From contig MU001687.1 of NCBI GenBank assembly GCA_010093515.1, forward strand, positions 134,070 through 198,069: a stretch of 64,000 bases of DNA, written 5' to 3'. The stretch's first letter is position 1; each line of letters starts with the position of its first letter. The notes beneath the pieces were generated by a model. The model was not told where the DNA came from. It searched no databases and was given only the letters and a program-made list of their open reading frames with translations. A program made the position numbers and the translations under genes. This document shows positions 35,731 to 45,221 of the stretch, in pieces. This stretch comes from Lineolata rhizophorae (taxonomy: Eukaryota; Ascomycota; Dothideomycetes; Lineolatales; Lineolataceae).

Positions 35731-35758
35731 TAGCCCCTACTTGGCGTGGTCCTAACAG
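35731..35758 (-). repeat. Right terminal inverted repeat of the Tc1/mariner element
   Basis: Read on minus it begins CTGTTAGGACCACGCC and ends AGGGGCTA, pairing with 34366-34393. TA follows at 35759-35760. Confidence 0.7.
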
Positions 35759-37507
35759 TACTTATGTAGATAGCATCTCTCTAGTGTCAATAAACCTAGC
35801 CAATCTATTCCAGATCTCAAAATCTGATAGTTATAAGCCTAGCAATCGCCTTGCTATTAATTTTTCTCTTAGAGCTGGAGCTAGAGCTAGAGCTAGACTT
35901 CTAAGAGACTATCACAGTCTAAACCTGGGCAGAAACTGCAGTAGGAAAATCTTGGATTTTAGCTATAGCAAAGTTAAATTGTAGTAATCTATGTTTAAGG
36001 CATTATTTTATAGTTTATAGGCTCTTGGTACTATAATTTTACTCTGTCGGGTAGAGTATATAATTTCTCAATCTAGCCTGAGTCTACAGACTTGGTCCGC
36101 AGAATGAATCAGACGGCCGACAAGGTATAAGGACGAAGAGGCGGATCTATCCGGCTTCTAGGAGGGATATTTATCGTGGTAAGACGCCTGTTGTCAAGTT
36201 ATTAGAACAGGACTGAGATTTCTATGCTTGCACAGGCGCTGATTTGTGTACCCTCGCATTCTGGTTAGCGTGTACCTTCTTCGTCTTCAGTTTCCCGACT
36301 ACAATCGAACTAATAGCTTTCCTAAACGCAAAACTGAAAGGTAGATAACTACGGGTAACTAGAATGACCACAGTAACTATATTATAAAGTAGAAATGGAC
36401 CGCAAATAACTGCTGATGTAGTTGAGAATGGGTTGGTTAAATAATGCTACAGGCTAACGATATCCTTTTGAAGTTCCCGTACTTGGTCGCATTGTGGCGA
36501 TGAGAAATGGTCGGTACGCCGTGCCATAGCGCCACACTGTACGGTATGCTTGGCGCCCGCCATAGGAAGCATAGAATTCTAATGGTCCACCTGTGTTCTA
36601 GGTTGTAAATGATAGCAAGAGCATGTGTGCCTTGAAATTGGCACTTTCCAGGCAAAACTCCTGATGATGGTCATCGTTGAGATGATTCTTCGCGCGTTCA
36701 GACATCCCGCTGCTGGCAACTGGAGTGAGTCCCTCTCACAGTCCTCGCTAGCATTCGAATGGTGTTCGTGCCCTGGTTGGCGGGACTTCAACATACTAAT
36801 TGTTTGTTGTTGAACCTCCGGTTCTGGCAGCCTCCCCGCCTCCTACATAACTCCTCCGGCGGCCCTAACGCGGACGGGGAAAGTGCCCCCCTTAGTGCAT
36901 CCAAAGTCGTGCTGGGCGGGATTTCGCATCCAGGGCCCCGCAACGCGCGGCTGCTCCCGTCCTGCGCGCTGGTTGGCTGCTCATTACGTCCGCCGGCATT
37001 CGTCTGCGCTGGTGCGATTTTAGCACGTCGCTCCCGTCAAGGCACAGCCGTGTCCGACCCGCCCCTACCAAGGAAAGCTCCTTCGCCGAACCCACCGCGC
37101 CTCGTCCCGCCCGCGTCGTTCCACTGCAGTCTGAGCTGCGCTGCAGATTCTTGCTTTCGTCTTGTCGTCTTGTCATCCTTTCCAGTCGCTCTTTCGCCGC
37201 GTGCTGCGCAACTCCCGCGCTGCTGTCGTGCGGCCGCTTGGCGCCCTCTGCGGCTGTAACCTTTGTTCGCCCGCACACACACGGCGTCCCACCAGCCACG
37301 CTCTGACCAATCCGGCCGCGTCGCCGTGACGTCTCCGGCGCTTCCGGGGGCCCACAAAACAAATCAACAACAGGTGCCTCGGCACAGAGCGGCATCTGGC
37401 ATTTCTTGCTGCCGGGCCTCGACTCTTCGTCTCAGATTCTATCTATCCTTCAAACCTTCGTCCCTCGCTGGTGCGATTGACGCACACGACCGCCGTCCGC
37501 CGCCGCA
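35759..37507. other. AT-rich flank passing into promoter region
   Basis: 35760-36700 is AT-rich with no gene and only short repeats such as AGCTAGAGCTAGAGCT near 35880-35895. From about 36800 the sequence becomes GC-rich and pyrimidine-rich toward the start of the membrane protein at 37508, presumably its promoter and 5' untranslated region. Confidence 0.5.
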
Positions 37508-38326
37508 ATGCCCGCGGTCCCGCGCGCCGCTGACGCGCCCGGCGCCGAAGCGCGATCGTCGCGACTCTTATCATCACCCGTTGCCGACGTTGTGCCCCGC
37601 GCCATCAACAACGACGCGCACGATGCGCTCGCCGCTCTGCGGCCGCGAGCCGAGTCCTCCAAGGCACCCGCCGCGGCCCCCGCCGCGGACGAGCGCGTTC
37701 TCCTCAAGCGAATACCCGACGGGCTCCCGGGCCCCGACCCGCCCTTCCTCGTCGCGGCGCGCCAGCAAGCCGACAACGTCATCATCCCGACGACGTACGA
37801 CGGGCTGGACGCGGGCCCGCCCGCGGGCACCGTCGTGGGCATCATCTTGGGCAGCGTGGCCGGCACGCTGCTGATCCTCTGGCTGCTCTCGTCGCTCATG
37901 GCGGCGTCGGAGCCGGCCGACGAGGAGATCGTGGTGCGGCGGCACTCGCACTCGCGGTCGCCGCCGCGGTCGCGCCGGTCGCGCCGCTCCGGCCGCACCG
38001 AGATGCGCGAGTTTAGCCGTTCGCCGCACCGCGTCGTCGTCGAGGAGCGGCGTAGCGGCGGCGTGGCCGCCGGGCCGCCGCCGCCGGGCCCGCCCCCCGT
38101 CATCGTTGAGGAACGCCGCGAGCGCCGCGTCTCCGGCGACGACGTCGTCGAGGTCATCGAGGAGCACAGCGACCTGACGAGGAGTACGAGCCCGCCGCGC
38201 AGGAAGCATAGCCGGAGGAGTAGCGGCGGCTACAGGAGCGTGGATCCAAATCGCTACGCCGGCGGGGACTACCCCCAGCACGAAGTCTACGGGCATGGAA
38301 GGAGGGGAAGCAAGCGGTATTCCTGA
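37508..38326 (+). CDS. Single-pass membrane protein with RS/Arg-rich cytoplasmic tail, 272 aa
   Basis: A single exon starts at ATG 37508. Residues 1-105 are Ala/Pro-rich. One transmembrane helix follows at about 107-131 (AGTVVGIILGSVAGTLLILW). The remainder is Arg/Ser-rich (SHSRSPPRSRRSRRSGRTEM), with Pro-Gly runs, VVVEERR/VIVEERR repeats, DDVVEVIEEHS and a final GYRSVDPNRYAGGD. I recognise the GTVVGIxLG membrane block plus EEHS and VDPxRxAGGD motifs from a family of unnamed fungal membrane proteins. There is no cleavable signal peptide, so the topology is probably N-out/C-in by the positive-inside rule (inference). Function is unknown; a sensor or adaptor role is possible. Confidence 0.78.
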   Translation: MPAVPRAADAPGAEARSSRLLSSPVADVVPRAINNDAHDALAALRPRAESSKAPAAAPAADERVLLKRIPDGLPGPDPPFLVAARQQADNVIIPTTYDGLDAGPPAGTVVGIILGSVAGTLLILWLLSSLMAASEPADEEIVVRRHSHSRSPPRSRRSRRSGRTEMREFSRSPHRVVVEERRSGGVAAGPPPPGPPPVIVEERRERRVSGDDVVEVIEEHSDLTRSTSPPRRKHSRRSSGGYRSVDPNRYAGGDYPQHEVYGHGRRGSKRYS

Positions 38327-41300
38327 TTGAGGCGCAGCGTTGCGGCTGTTGGCTCCCCTGCTGTTCTGGGGCTTCACAGGGATCCTTCAAGATGCCACTC
38401 CTACCGCCGCTGTGCGCCGTCTGCCACCTCCCTAGTCACACCATCTGCGGCAGCCTGCATGCGTATTGCGTTTACGATTTCCGTGCCGCGAAAGTCACGT
38501 GCCTGAGTGGCACCGGAACCAAGCTTGCGGCACGCTTTCGGTCCCATCTCCGCTGTTTATCGCTTACCGCTTATTTTCCGTGCCTAATCCCGCGACCGTG
38601 CTCGAAGCATGACGTGTTGAAGTAGCGCGCCGACGCGCCGCGCCAACACCACGTGCATGAGTCGCACGCGAGCTGCGGTCGGCAGGGGAGATGGCGTTAT
38701 TTTTGCACTTTTCTACCCTTTTTTTTGTGCTTTCCTTCTTTACTTTGTGATCTGTTGTTTTTATTTTATTTTCATCTCTGCTGCTCCGGTGTAATCTTTG
38801 GCTGGTGCTGATCCCGACAAGTCATGTGCGACAGGCCGGACTTGATTCGGTTAGGATGCGATATCAATCTGTTGGTATCTTGCGCCTTTCGAAGCAAAAG
38901 ATGAAAAACACCGTGAGAAATGACTACTCGTCTGTTCTCTTCTTTCATTGCCTTTTTTTTCTGGTACATTTTCTTCCGTTACGTATGTGTATATTGTGCT
39001 TGGACTCATTAGGGGCAGGCGGATATTGTACGGAGTAGAGCGTGGTGCTTTGGGAGGCGAAGAACTGGGCTGTGCTGGGGTTTAACGGAGTACCGTTGGC
39101 GGTCGTACGTGCGATGAGATATCCCACGGAGAACTTCGGCTTGCATTGACAGGATTGACATGGGGCGCCATGGATGTGGCTGAGGTGGGCGGGCAGCTAT
39201 CTCGCGTGTGCTCTTTCAGATCTTGGTGTGGGATGTTGGCTCAAAATGCGTGGCTTTCCCTCACCGTCTTCTTAAGCGAATGGGATCTTTATGCGGTGCG
39301 GAGGCGGAGTATAGCTGGCGATGTGTTAGGCGTTTAGTTTGGGTGGACATACTTGTAGGTGTTGCTAATTATGCGTGGTGTACGCTGTATGGTGTATGTA
39401 CGGATATTGTAATGAGATTTTTTTTACGTTAACTCACATCCTGCATCAGTACGGAGTAGCTACGGGGGATTTGGAGATGCGGCTGAAATGCATGGAGTGA
39501 GGGGACTGAGGCTCAGGAAGTGAAGCCGTGGCTTGTTTCGCGTGCTTTTGGTGGTGTCCTAAAGCGCGGACTAACGTGGTGGAGTGAAGATCAAACGCGA
39601 ACCTCGCGAAGGCATAGGTTACAGGCTTTGAGAGGCTGTTTTACCGTTGCTAGGCATACGAAGCGCAAATACAGCTCTGAGAGTTAATCTACACAATGGC
39701 AACAAGCTATACTGTAAGGCATAGCCCGTCGTGATACAACCATAAATTCTCGTTCTGATTAATCGAACGTGCGAGGTTCTGCATTCCTCCTAGCGCAGTG
39801 GCCTGCTAAAACTGAAGTACGCAGTACGGAATACTCCGTGATTTAAACCTCTCCATGTTATTGCAGGACCAGGAACCGGGTCCTAACAACGATGCACAGG
39901 CGACACTACGACACCGACACGCGATCGCACAATCGCACAAACCACGTTTCTTTGCTTCTTTCGGGATCGGCGGATCCACCGGGAGAACACGGACGGCGGT
40001 CAAACAGCGCGTGGGACACTGGGAAATTGTACATAATGCTTGCGGCGGTCAACCACAGGGCCGTCCTTGAGCCAATTCCTGCTGCTGCGCCACTGTTTTC
40101 CGGTGCGCTTCTGCTGAAGCTGCCGGGCCGTTCTCCACCTTGTTGATCCGGCCCATCGCGGCCAAGGCAGACTTGTCCGGGGCCCCTTGGCGAGCGTCAG
40201 GAGCCTAACGGCATAAGCAATTTGCAGGCAAACAGCGGGAATCCTTTTACTGGGGCCGGGGATATTTGTATGGGCTCGGAGGATTAATGTACATAGCGTT
40301 TCTACACACAGCGGCCGGCTGTTTTAATACGTCGCTCCCCCTGAGCACCGCAGGAGATGCAACCGCGAACCCAGGGAAGTTGAGTTGTACATGTAGCACG
40401 CAGGCCCTCGCGAACGCGCAGGGTCTTGTGGAATGGCTTTTGAGAAACGAGAGATCTTCGATTTGGGCCACAGGGGCGCGCGCATCTGCGTCAGAAGGGC
40501 ACGCGACGAACCGGCCGCACGCACCAAGGCGGCGATACGGACGATAGGATTTGTACATGACGTTGTGCACAATCAAAGGCGAACCGGGCGCTCTCACGAC
40601 CGCGGCCCAGGGATTGGCCGGCCGTTGAAGCAGGTGAGCCTGTTCCTGGGCCGGGGCGAAGAGAGCGCGGTGGAGATTGGCTTTGCCCGTGCGGGCTGAT
40701 AGGGCCGTTCGACTTATTTGGGCGCGGCCGGTACATACATATTAATAGGCGGGCGGTATGGGGGGGGGGAGAGGCCCGCAGCGTCGGCCAATGGCGGGCG
40801 GCGCGTACCTGAGCAAAGGAACGGCCGGCGCGCCGCCAAGCTGCGCCCGCACGGGGGCGCTTTACCGCAGCCAGTAAGGCGCCGTGGTTTCGTTTACCGG
40901 ACTGGGGCCGATCTCATCTCCCGTCCCTGGGCCTCGCGCGGGACGAACTTGCGCTCCTCGTGGGACGGCGGTGGCAGGCGCGGCGCGGACGGGAGCGACC
41001 GACTCTGACTCTTCCTCTCGCTCGTCACCCTCCCTCCTCCTCTCTCCTCTTTCCCTCTCCGGCTCTCTCTCGTCGCGCCTTCACGCCAGCCCCTCACCCG
41101 CGTCGCTCTTTCCACGCGCGTCCCTTTCGCTTGTTTTCCCCTTCACCGCGACCCGGCCGCCGTCGCCTCTCGTTTATCGACGCCGACTCCGAGTCGCTTT
41201 CACTCTTTTTGTTGTTCTTGCCTAGGCAGCGGGAGCGATCGGGCGGGTGCTGTCTACCAGGCGCATTCCTGAACGGGCCAGCACTGCAATCGGTCACGCA

Positions 41301-41587
41301 TCCACGGCAGCACCGCCGAAGTCCCCGCACTCCAGTCGTGCCTGCCTTCCCTGCTGCGATAGATCCAGAACACGCCTTCCCCTCGCGACGGTCGAGCTCT
41401 GTTCCTCCTTTCACCTTAATTCACATCCCCACCGCGTTAATTTCGAACTCGCCGACCGTCGCGCGCAAGCCGCCTGCGACAGTGTACTTTCAGCACAACC
41501 GCGTCGCGCTTCGCGACCAAGGGTGCCCGCCGCTTGCAAAAACATACTTAATTATCATCGACAACGGTCAAGATTTGATAGCCCGCC
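38327..41587. other. Intergenic, no gene seen
   Basis: 3.26 kb between two plus-strand genes. The left part is mixed composition, with T-rich runs near 38700-38780 that may belong to the upstream gene's 3' region. From about 40700 it is GC-rich, with overlapping open frames on both strands that lack domains. Confidence 0.45.
41005..41120 (+). promoter_or_regulatory. Pyrimidine-rich promoter tract before the SH3 gene
   Basis: A long CT-rich run (CTCTTCCTC, CCTCCTCCTCTCTCC, CTCTCTCTCGTCG) lies about 470-580 bp upstream of the ATG at 41588. CT tracts near transcription starts are common in filamentous ascomycetes that lack clear TATA boxes. Confidence 0.4.
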
Positions 41588-43804
41588 ATGCATGGCCATC
41601 ACCGTCTTGCACACCGCCAACCGGCCGAGCTCGTGCAGCCGATCGAGGCTCGAGAGGCCGAAGCCGAGCCGCAGGAAACCGTCGTATCGGTCGTCTACGT
41701 GACGGCGCCTCAAACCTTCGACGGACCGGCCGTCTACGTTACCGCCGGCGAGCCCGTCCAGTTCACGCGGTCCAGCTCCGCCCGTACCACCGACCGCGAG
41801 ACGGAGCGCACCACCGAGGCTCGCGCTAGGCCCACTACCACTCGTGGTGATGACAATAGCGATGATGAGGACGAAGACGAAGACGAAAATGAAGATGAGG
41901 ATCGTAGTTCGCGCTCTTCGAGGGCAAGCTCGCGTGCTTCGAGGACAACATTGGCTACGTCTCGTCGCACTTCGACCGTGAGCTCGTCTGAGCGCGAAAC
42001 TACAACCATCACGTCGCGCTCTCAGATCACTTCGACTCGCGCATCCGCATCTACTGCCCAGTCCAACGTCTTGGCCGATACTGCTTCTACCTCTACCCAA
42101 AGCGCTCAGGCATCAGATGTCGACGCCCAACCCACTGGAATGACAGCTGGTGCCAAAGCTGGCTTGGCTCTTGGTTTGCTCCTCGCTGTCGCTGCAGTCC
42201 TTGGGCTCGTGCTCCTCTACTATCGCAAGAAGAAGCGTGAGCAGCAGGCCCAGCACCAGAAGCTCGATGACGAGAAGTCTGCCATGCCTCCGCCGCCGCC
42301 GCCGGCTAGCGCCCCCGAGGTCAGCTCTGCAGCTAGCATTAGAACTGCTAGGACCGCCTCCACCGCGCCTCGTCTCAGCCTTCGCCCGGTCACTCAGTTC
42401 TCCCCCACCTTCGGCGAGAACCGCAAGAGCAGTGGAAATCTTCTGAACGTGGCTGCCGCTGGCGCTGCGAACAACGGTTCTAGGTCGCCTTCTCCGGCTG
42501 AGAAGAACGTGTCCGAGAAGAACATGCCTGAGAAGAAGAACAACGTCAATGATCCAGCTAATCCCTTCGGTATCCACGCGGAGACGATCGACAACAACGA
42601 GCCGCGTGGTCAATCTCCTGGAGCTCAGGCGTCCAATGGCTCCCCGCGCTCGCCTCCTCCAGGTGATCTTCCTGCGCCGACCATGCCTGCCGAGAACGCC
42701 CATGATTCCTTGGCCATCGCGACTGGCGCTGTGCCGTTGGGTGCTGCTGGCGCCGGTGCGAATAATTCTACGGCTTCTCTCAACACACCATCGATGGCTT
42801 CGACCATGGTCGCACCGGGTCCTCCTAGCCCCGCCTTTACGGACTCTGCCTTCACTGATTCCGGCGATGTTCCTCCGTCCCCTGGCCCCGCGCCCACCGG
42901 TCCTGTTCCGCTCGTCGCCGGCGCTCCTGCGCACGGTCCTGCTGGTCCCAACAACGTCCACCGCGTCCAGCTTGACTTTAAGCCCTCCATGGATGATGAG
43001 CTCGAGCTCCGCGCTGGTCAGCTCATTAGGGTTCTTCACGAGTATGATGACGGCTGGGTAAGTACTCAATCATCTATGGAACTGACATTAGAATGATCTA
43101 CTCATGGTCTCTTTAAGGCTCTTTGCATCCGTATGGATCGCTCTCAGCAGGGTGTCGTCCCGCGCACGTGCCTGTCCAAGCACCCGGTTAAGCCGCGTCC
43201 CACAAACGGCTCGCCCCAGAACCGTGGCCCGCCCCGCATGCGTGGTCCTCCGCCCATGAACGGTGCTGGTGCCGGTCCCAACGCTCCGTTTGCTCAACCG
43301 CCTCGCCCGCTCTCCCCATCCGGCCGCAACTCGCCGGGGCCGCTCGGCCCACGGCAACCGCGTCCGATGTCTCCTGCAGGCGGCCCTCGTCCCATGTCCC
43401 CGGCCGGCGGGCGCAGCTCGCCCGTTCCCTTCAATGGCCCTCGCCCTATGTCTCCGGCCAGCGAGCGCAACTCCCCCGGCCTCTTCGCCGGCCCAGGCCC
43501 GCGTCCCATGTCTCCCGCCAATGGCAACCGCGGCCGCTCAATGAGCCAAGGCGGCGCCGCTGGTGGGCCCCCGCCATTCGCCCAGGGCGCCCGCGGCCCG
43601 CGTTCCATGAGCCCCGGCCCCTACGGCGGCGGCGGCTACCAGCGCCCACCGCCCATCCGCGAGAACAAGCGCCGCAGCAACAGCGCGAGCGAGGTCATGG
43701 CTAGGCGCGCCTCGCCGCCGGGCCCGAGCCCGCTGAACGCTTCGGCCCACAAGGCGGCGGGTGGCGTGCCGGCGAGGAAGCCGGTGCCGGGTCAGGCCCT
43801 CTAG
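41588..43804 (+). CDS. Single-pass membrane protein with cytoplasmic SH3 domain, 718 aa, 2 exons
   Basis: Exons 41588-43057 and 43118-43804, with a 60 bp intron (donor GTAAGT, acceptor TTTAAG). Residues 1-185 are Ser/Thr/Glu-rich with a DEDEDEDENEDED run. A membrane helix follows at about 190-213 (GLALGLLLAVAAVLGLVLLY), then RKKKR as a stop-transfer signal. A long Pro/Ala/Ser linker leads to an SH3 domain at about 457-514 (VQLDFKPSMDDELELRAGQL, then DDGW and GVVPRTCL). The intron falls exactly between the conserved W of DDGW and the next strand. The tail is Pro/Gly-rich with about five RPMSPA-type repeats. This layout resembles fungal membrane SH3 proteins such as yeast Fus1 and Sho1-like adaptors (family-level comparison). 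A role in signalling or polarity at the plasma membrane is an inference. Confidence 0.85.
43361..43620 (+). repeat. Coding repeat (R)PMSPA units in SH3 protein tail
   Basis: The units RPMSPAGG, RPMSPAGG, RPMSPASE, RPMSPANG and RSMSPG recur every 10-25 codons, encoded by similar CGNCCNATGTCNCC-type stretches. They resemble proline-directed kinase sites (S-P) in a disordered tail. Confidence 0.7.
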
Positions 43805-45221
43805 GCTTGGGACTGTTGCGTGGGTTTCCATTAGGCCTTGGGGCTTTTCTCTGCTTGCCAGGGCAGGCTGCTTCTAGATGGTGTTTATGAGAGACGGACG
43901 GGATAACGGGAGTTTTAAGCGCCCCTTTTCTCATTCGAGAAAACTAGACGGCTCTGTTTTTTTTTTTCTTCTTCTGCTTTCTTTGAGAGAGAGAGTGCGT
44001 GTGTGTATGTGTGTGATCTCTGTTGTGTTTTTTTGCCGTGCTCTGCTTGCTGTTTTTGAACTAAGCTTCTGGTTTGGTGCGATTTGGCTAGCTCATGGCC
44101 TCAGCTTGTTCGCAAGCAGAGCGAGTTGGTTAGTTGCATGCACCGAGTGTTCTTTCCTAAGCTTGTCAATACTGAATACCCCTTTGAACACAAACCGAAG
44201 TTTAGCCGTCCCCGAATTGCGCTTCCCCCTTCTTCTCGAACCTGCGGTGTCAAATCAAGAGTAGGGCCTCACTTCTTATTGGAAGTCTGGAACGTTCACC
44301 GTGGGGAAGAAGCGTTTGCTTCTATGCTACCCACTTTAAGATGTCCATAATGTTTTCTGTATTGTTTCCCCTTTCCTTTCCTTTTCTGTTTTTTTTTTTC
44401 TTTCTCTCTGGAGAGTGGCCAAACGTGGCGGATGTGCGTCCTAAACACCCTGCTTTTCATCAGTTTGCTTTGGAGCACTTGCCCGGCTGGATTTTCGACG
44501 TCCTCACGTATTCAATTCCCGTGGCAGGGGGTGGCGAATGATCAACCTGGCAACACAAATCACGTGGATTCCGGATCGTAGGAAGCTGTTGGAACTGAGT
44601 GCACTTTTCGGCTGTTGACTAGGGGGAGGTTGGGATGTTGGGTGGGCAGATGGGCGACTACGTGGCACGAGGCGGTTGCTGAGATGCATGGAAGCATGGG
44701 TGGGTCTGTTGCTTGATGCTTGAGTTTGTGCGCTGCTTTTAGACCTCTTTATAGGCGGTGGTGTATGCTACTGCGAGCTTGAAGGGGCAAAGTGTGGCGA
44801 GCATGTATGTAGCTTTGCCTGAGGTTACCTGAATGGATAGCTGCTATAGGTGTCTTAAGTACGTTTTTGAACCACGGTGATGTTTGGCCAAACGATGGTC
44901 CATATTGCTTGGTCTAGAAGCTGCTTACGTCATCTAAGCTGCAGATGTGAAGTATCTGTATCTTTCTGTCGTCCGTAGTGTGAGGTCCTTCATGCACGAC
45001 ATTCAAGATGCGCTCTAGCCAATGAGGGGTGCTGCGCATGCGCGCGAAGCGGCATTGCTCGAAGGGGACTAGCGTACCAGAGCTCCGCGTCCTAACCTCC
45101 AAACGTTCTCGGGCCACTTTTGCCCGCGTTCTTCGTTCACTCCGTACCACCGAAAACATCCACCGGCCGAACTTGACGAGTACACAGGAGCTCGTCGAGT
45201 ATCCTTAGGCCTACGCCCGCC
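43805..45221. other. Intergenic between SH3 gene and PRP2
   Basis: The left part has T-rich and GT-rich runs (about 43950-44060 and 44380-44400), as expected for 3' untranslated sequence. No plus-strand frame able to encode the missing N-terminal part of PRP2 was found in the 300 bp before 45222. Confidence 0.5.

Larger units (their letters stand above)
34366..35758 (+). mobile_element. Tc1/mariner-superfamily DNA transposon, mutated, about 1.39 kb
   Basis: The ends are GTGTTAG...AGGGGCTA at 34366-34393 and its imperfect inverse at 35731-35758; about 21 of 28 positions agree, and several mismatches are C/T or G/A transitions. A TA dinucleotide flanks each end (34364-34365 and 35759-35760), the target duplication of this superfamily. 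The transposase frame starts at 34630. It gives a helix-turn-helix N-terminus (LTLRSVGWTYGAIAQHLGIS, then KKRSGRPRVLS and a second DNA-binding part) up to a TAG at 35083-35085 that replaces a CAG-like codon. The frame continues after it with VLGTDQTWVTG, around the first catalytic Asp. Further stops and frame disruption follow, so the copy is non-autonomous. The AT-rich, stop-laden second half is consistent with repeat-induced point mutation. Confidence 0.8.

Noticed and set aside
40960-41829. 289-codon plus frame ahead of the SH3 gene
   Set aside because: It overlaps the CT-rich promoter and the first exon of the SH3 gene in another frame; low complexity and no domain.
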